NCBI GenBank assembly: GCA_964427535.1
Contig: CAYRVF010000161.1
Span: 1 to 9,348 of the forward strand
Direction: 5' to 3'
Source: CAYRVF01 sp964427535
GTDB lineage: Bacteria; Chloroflexota; Ktedonobacteria; Ktedonobacterales; JADMIN01
DNA length: 9,348 nucleotides
The first letter of the stretch is position 1; every line of letters begins with the position of its first letter. The notes under the pieces are model-generated. The model was not told the DNA's origin. It saw nothing but the letters and a program-made list of their open reading frames with translations, and did no database searches. The translations under genes were made by a program, and so were the position numbers. Below, piece after piece: positions 7,047 through 9,348 of this stretch.

Positions 7047-7979
7047 ATGGAGCTGGGTATCTACGGTCTTGGCCGCATGGGCGCCAACATGGCGGTGCGT
7101 CTGGTGCAGGGCGGACATCGTGTCGTCGCGTCGAACCGCAGCCCTGGGCCGGTCGATGAGGCGGCTGCGGCGGGCGCGATTCCGGCGTACACGATGGAAG
7201 AGATGGTCGCCAACCTGCGAGAGTCGCCCAAGATCGTTTGGCTCATGGTGCCCTCGGGCGAGGTGACGGAGCAGGAAATTCGCAAGGCCGTCAGCCTGCT
7301 GAAGCCGGGCGACATCATCATCGACGGCGGCAACTCCAACTTCCACGACACGAAGCGCCGCGCCAAGTGGGTCGCCGAGCACGGCATGCACATGATGGAT
7401 TGCGGCACCAGCGGCGGCATCTGGGGTCTCAAGGTCGGCTACAGCCTGATGATCGGCGGCGAGCGTCCGATCTTCGAGCACTGCGAGCCGATCTTCAAGA
7501 CGCTGGCTCCCGAGAACGGCTACGGCTACATGGGCCCCGCGGGAGCCGGGCACTTCGTCAAGATGGTCCACAACGGCGTCGAGTACGCCATGCTCCAGGG
7601 CTACGGCGAAGGCTTCGAGATCATCGAGAAGTCGGAGTTCAAGCCTGACCTGCGCGAGGTCACGCGCGTCTGGCAGAACGGCAGCGTCGTGCGCTCGTGG
7701 CTGCTCGATCTCGCCGCTGCCGCGTTCGACGAGGACCCGAAGCTCGAACGCATCACGGGCTACGTCGAGGACTCCGGCGAGGGGCGCTGGACGGTGCAGG
7801 CCGCGATCGACGAAGACGTGCCCGCGCCGGTGATCACCCTCTCACTGATGCAGCGGTTCGTCTCGCGACAGAAGGAGTCGTTCTCGGCCAAGGTCATCGC
7901 CGCGCTGCGCAACCAGTTCGGCGGCCATGCCGTGAAATACGAGAGCGGCGAGATGGGCGGTGTGAAGCATCAGGCGTAG
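7047..7979 (+). CDS. gnd: 6-phosphogluconate dehydrogenase, decarboxylating, short form
   Basis: Oxidatively decarboxylates 6-phosphogluconate to ribulose-5-phosphate in the cytosol, reducing NAD(P)+. The 310 residues match the short-form family (about 300), not the long form (about 470). The N-terminal Rossmann fold shows GLGRMG (residues 7-12), then substrate-site GGNSN (94-98), a GTSGGIWG segment, and the catalytic segment HFVKMVHNGVEY (169-180) with Lys172, Asn176 and Glu179. After the second strand the sequence is Asn30-Arg31-Ser32 instead of an acidic residue, which in this superfamily favours NADP+; cofactor preference remains inference. The ATG at 7047 has agaggag (7031-7037) 9 bp upstream. 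It lies 122 bp after tal-pgi, past a strong hairpin, and 245 bp before zwf, both steps of the same pathway. Confidence 0.95.
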   Translation: MELGIYGLGRMGANMAVRLVQGGHRVVASNRSPGPVDEAAAAGAIPAYTMEEMVANLRESPKIVWLMVPSGEVTEQEIRKAVSLLKPGDIIIDGGNSNFHDTKRRAKWVAEHGMHMMDCGTSGGIWGLKVGYSLMIGGERPIFEHCEPIFKTLAPENGYGYMGPAGAGHFVKMVHNGVEYAMLQGYGEGFEIIEKSEFKPDLREVTRVWQNGSVVRSWLLDLAAAAFDEDPKLERITGYVEDSGEGRWTVQAAIDEDVPAPVITLSLMQRFVSRQKESFSAKVIAALRNQFGGHAVKYESGEMGGVKHQA

Positions 7980-8210
7980 CATCGCCCAGACCGTGGGGGA
8001 TGTCTCCCAGTGAAGCTCGGTAGCCACCACTCCGGCAACGGGCCGGTGCGGCAGCCGGGTGCGGAGCCAGTGAGGCGTCCCGTGCGACGTGGCGGAGTCT
8101 TCCGCATGCGGGGAAGCATGTGCAGACTCCGCGCGTCTCGCGCTGGGCGGCTGGAGGCTCGCCTGCCGCGAGGCGCGGACCAGACATGCCTCCTCGCCAG
8201 ACCTGTTGGG
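7980..8210 (+). other. Structured gnd-zwf spacer, possible zwf leader
   Basis: The spacer is rich in stems: ctccg 8030-8034 with cggag 8062-8066; gcggagtct 8092-8100 with agactccgc 8124-8132, containing catgc/gcatg (8105-8109, 8116-8120); and gcgcg/cgcgc (8131-8135, 8139-8143), which overlaps the previous stem by two bases. No T run follows any of them and I found no convincing promoter or open frame. It could be a structured 5' leader of zwf, a processing region or an untyped terminator. It matches no riboswitch consensus I can recall. Confidence 0.3.
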
Positions 8211-8224
8211 AAGGGACGGACGAC

Positions 8225-9348
8225 ATGGTAGATGTCTTAGAGCCGAGCGCTGTGGCAACAAATCCTTTGCGGGCGGGCATGCGCGCGGCAAAGACGGTGC
8301 AGCCGTGCGTGCTGGTGATCTTCGGCGCGACCGGCGATCTGACGCACCGCAAGCTGCTGCCTGCGATTTACAACTTGATGCTCGAATATCCGATGCCTCC
8401 ACAGTTCACCGTCGTCGGAGTCGCGCGCCGGCCATTCACGGATGACCAGTTCCGGCAACAGGCGTTGGAGTCGATCAACACTTTCTCGCGCCGTCGTCCC
8501 GTCAACGAGGCCGTCTGGGAATCGTTCGCCAAGGGACTCTTCTACTGCCAATCGCAGTTCGACGACCCCGCTGGGTTTGAGCGACTCCGCGAGCGGCTCG
8601 ACCGCATCGACGAGGAGCGCGGCACACGCGGCAATCGCGTCTTTTATCTGGCGACGCCGCCAAGCTACTACTCCTCCATCGCCGATTTGCTGAGCTCATC
8701 GGGCGCCGCGAAGAAGGGCGGCGAGACCGAGGGCGCGCAAGGGTGGTCGCGCATCGTCGTCGAGAAGCCGTTTGGCCATGACCTCAAATCGGCCTTCGCA
8801 CTGCAGGCCGAGCTCAACAAGGGCTTCGCGGAAAACCAGATCTATCGTATCGACCACTACCTAGGCAAAGAGACGGTCCAGAATCTCATCGTGCTGCGGT
8901 TTGGTAACGGCATCTTCGAGCCGATCTGGAACCGCCGCTACATCGACAACGTGCAGATCACGGTCGCCGAATCGATCGGCATCGAGGGGCGGGGCGATTA
9001 CTACGAGGAAGCTGGCGCCATCCGCGACATGGTGCAGAATCACATGATGCAGCTCCTCACGCTCACGGCGATGGAGCCGCCGGTTACGTTCGGCGCCGAC
9101 TCCGTGCGCGACGAGAAGGTGAAGGTGCTGCGGGCGATTCCGCCGATGGTCGAATCCGAGATCGGCGCCGACACTGTGCGCGCGCAGTATGGCGGGGGCT
9201 TCGTGCTGGGCGAGAAGGTGCCCGCGTACACCCAGGAACCGGAAGTCAATCCGCACTCCACGACGGAGACCTTCGTCGCCTTGAAGCTGCTGATCGAGAA
9301 CTGGCGCTGGGCGGGCGTGCCGTTCTATCTGCGCACGGGCAAGCGGCT
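8225..9348 (+). CDS. zwf: Glucose-6-phosphate 1-dehydrogenase (3' partial)
   Basis: Oxidises glucose-6-phosphate to 6-phosphogluconolactone with reduction of NADP+, the entry step of the oxidative pentose phosphate pathway. The frame from ATG 8225 stays open to the right edge, giving 374 complete codons of the usual 490-510, so roughly a quarter of the protein is off the window. Motifs: dinucleotide-binding GATGDLTHRKLLPA (residues 34-47), VEKPFGHD (179-186), the family signature DHYLGKE (210-216) with substrate-binding Lys215, and catalytic His273 in MVQNHMMQ. The text ends in YLRTGKR, a conserved C-terminal domain segment. An 8-bp spacer separates ATG 8225 from aaggga (8211-8216); the next in-frame ATG, 8279, lacks a comparable site. 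A Lys/Gly/Glu-rich loop (GAAKKGGETEGAQG, residues 160-173) before VEKPFG appears a little longer than in typical homologues. It follows gnd and tal-pgi, whose isomerase half supplies its substrate. Confidence 0.96.
   Translation, partial: MVDVLEPSAVATNPLRAGMRAAKTVQPCVLVIFGATGDLTHRKLLPAIYNLMLEYPMPPQFTVVGVARRPFTDDQFRQQALESINTFSRRRPVNEAVWESFAKGLFYCQSQFDDPAGFERLRERLDRIDEERGTRGNRVFYLATPPSYYSSIADLLSSSGAAKKGGETEGAQGWSRIVVEKPFGHDLKSAFALQAELNKGFAENQIYRIDHYLGKETVQNLIVLRFGNGIFEPIWNRRYIDNVQITVAESIGIEGRGDYYEEAGAIRDMVQNHMMQLLTLTAMEPPVTFGADSVRDEKVKVLRAIPPMVESEIGADTVRAQYGGGFVLGEKVPAYTQEPEVNPHSTTETFVALKLLIENWRWAGVPFYLRTGKR

Noticed and set aside
7980..8224. Cobalamin or other known riboswitch before zwf
   Set aside because: Stems are present, but I could not align the conserved boxes of any riboswitch class I know.

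Overview
The window is GC-rich bacterial chromosome with all recognisable genes on the + strand. Gene content, the fused transaldolase/glucose-6-phosphate isomerase, the short-form 6-phosphogluconate dehydrogenase and the C/G-tract intergenic repeat suggest a Chloroflexota bacterium, perhaps Thermomicrobia-like. That placement is inference from family resemblance; no database was consulted. I see no prophage, transposase, CRISPR array, tRNA or rRNA.

Region 1 (1-3301) is the end of a molybdenum hydroxylase operon: a large molybdopterin subunit of the CoxL/xanthine dehydrogenase family (its first residues lie off the left edge), then the FAD-binding medium subunit 21 bp later. The large subunit carries the AYRGAGR signature of form II (CODH-like) enzymes rather than the AYxCSFR signature of true CO dehydrogenase. 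The order L then M fits the small-large-medium order of form II operons, so the 2Fe-2S small subunit is expected just upstream.

Region 2 (3302-3991) is about 690 bp without a convincing gene. It holds a C/G-tract repeat with a strong intrinsic terminator for the mo-hydroxylase operon and a quadruplex-capable tract, then a possible promoter, a second terminator-like hairpin that overlaps an alternative stem, and a perfect 14-bp palindrome directly before the ribosome binding site of the next gene.

Region 3 (3992-9348) is a pentose phosphate module: a bifunctional transaldolase-glucose-6-phosphate isomerase (tal-pgi), 6-phosphogluconate dehydrogenase (gnd) and glucose-6-phosphate dehydrogenase (zwf, cut by the right edge). 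Together they convert glucose-6-phosphate to ribulose-5-phosphate with two reductions of NAD(P)+, and return fructose-6-phosphate to glucose-6-phosphate, so with transketolase, 6-phosphogluconolactonase and the pentose phosphate isomerases encoded elsewhere the pathway can run as an NADPH-producing cycle. The tal-pgi gene is interrupted by a run of 10 N; the reading frames on either side differ, but the family sequence indicates that 8 bases are really missing and the gene is intact.

The coding genes are ordinary metabolism. The parts most worth a second look are non-coding: the tal-pgi leader and palindrome, the C/G-tract repeat, and the structured spacers before gnd and zwf.
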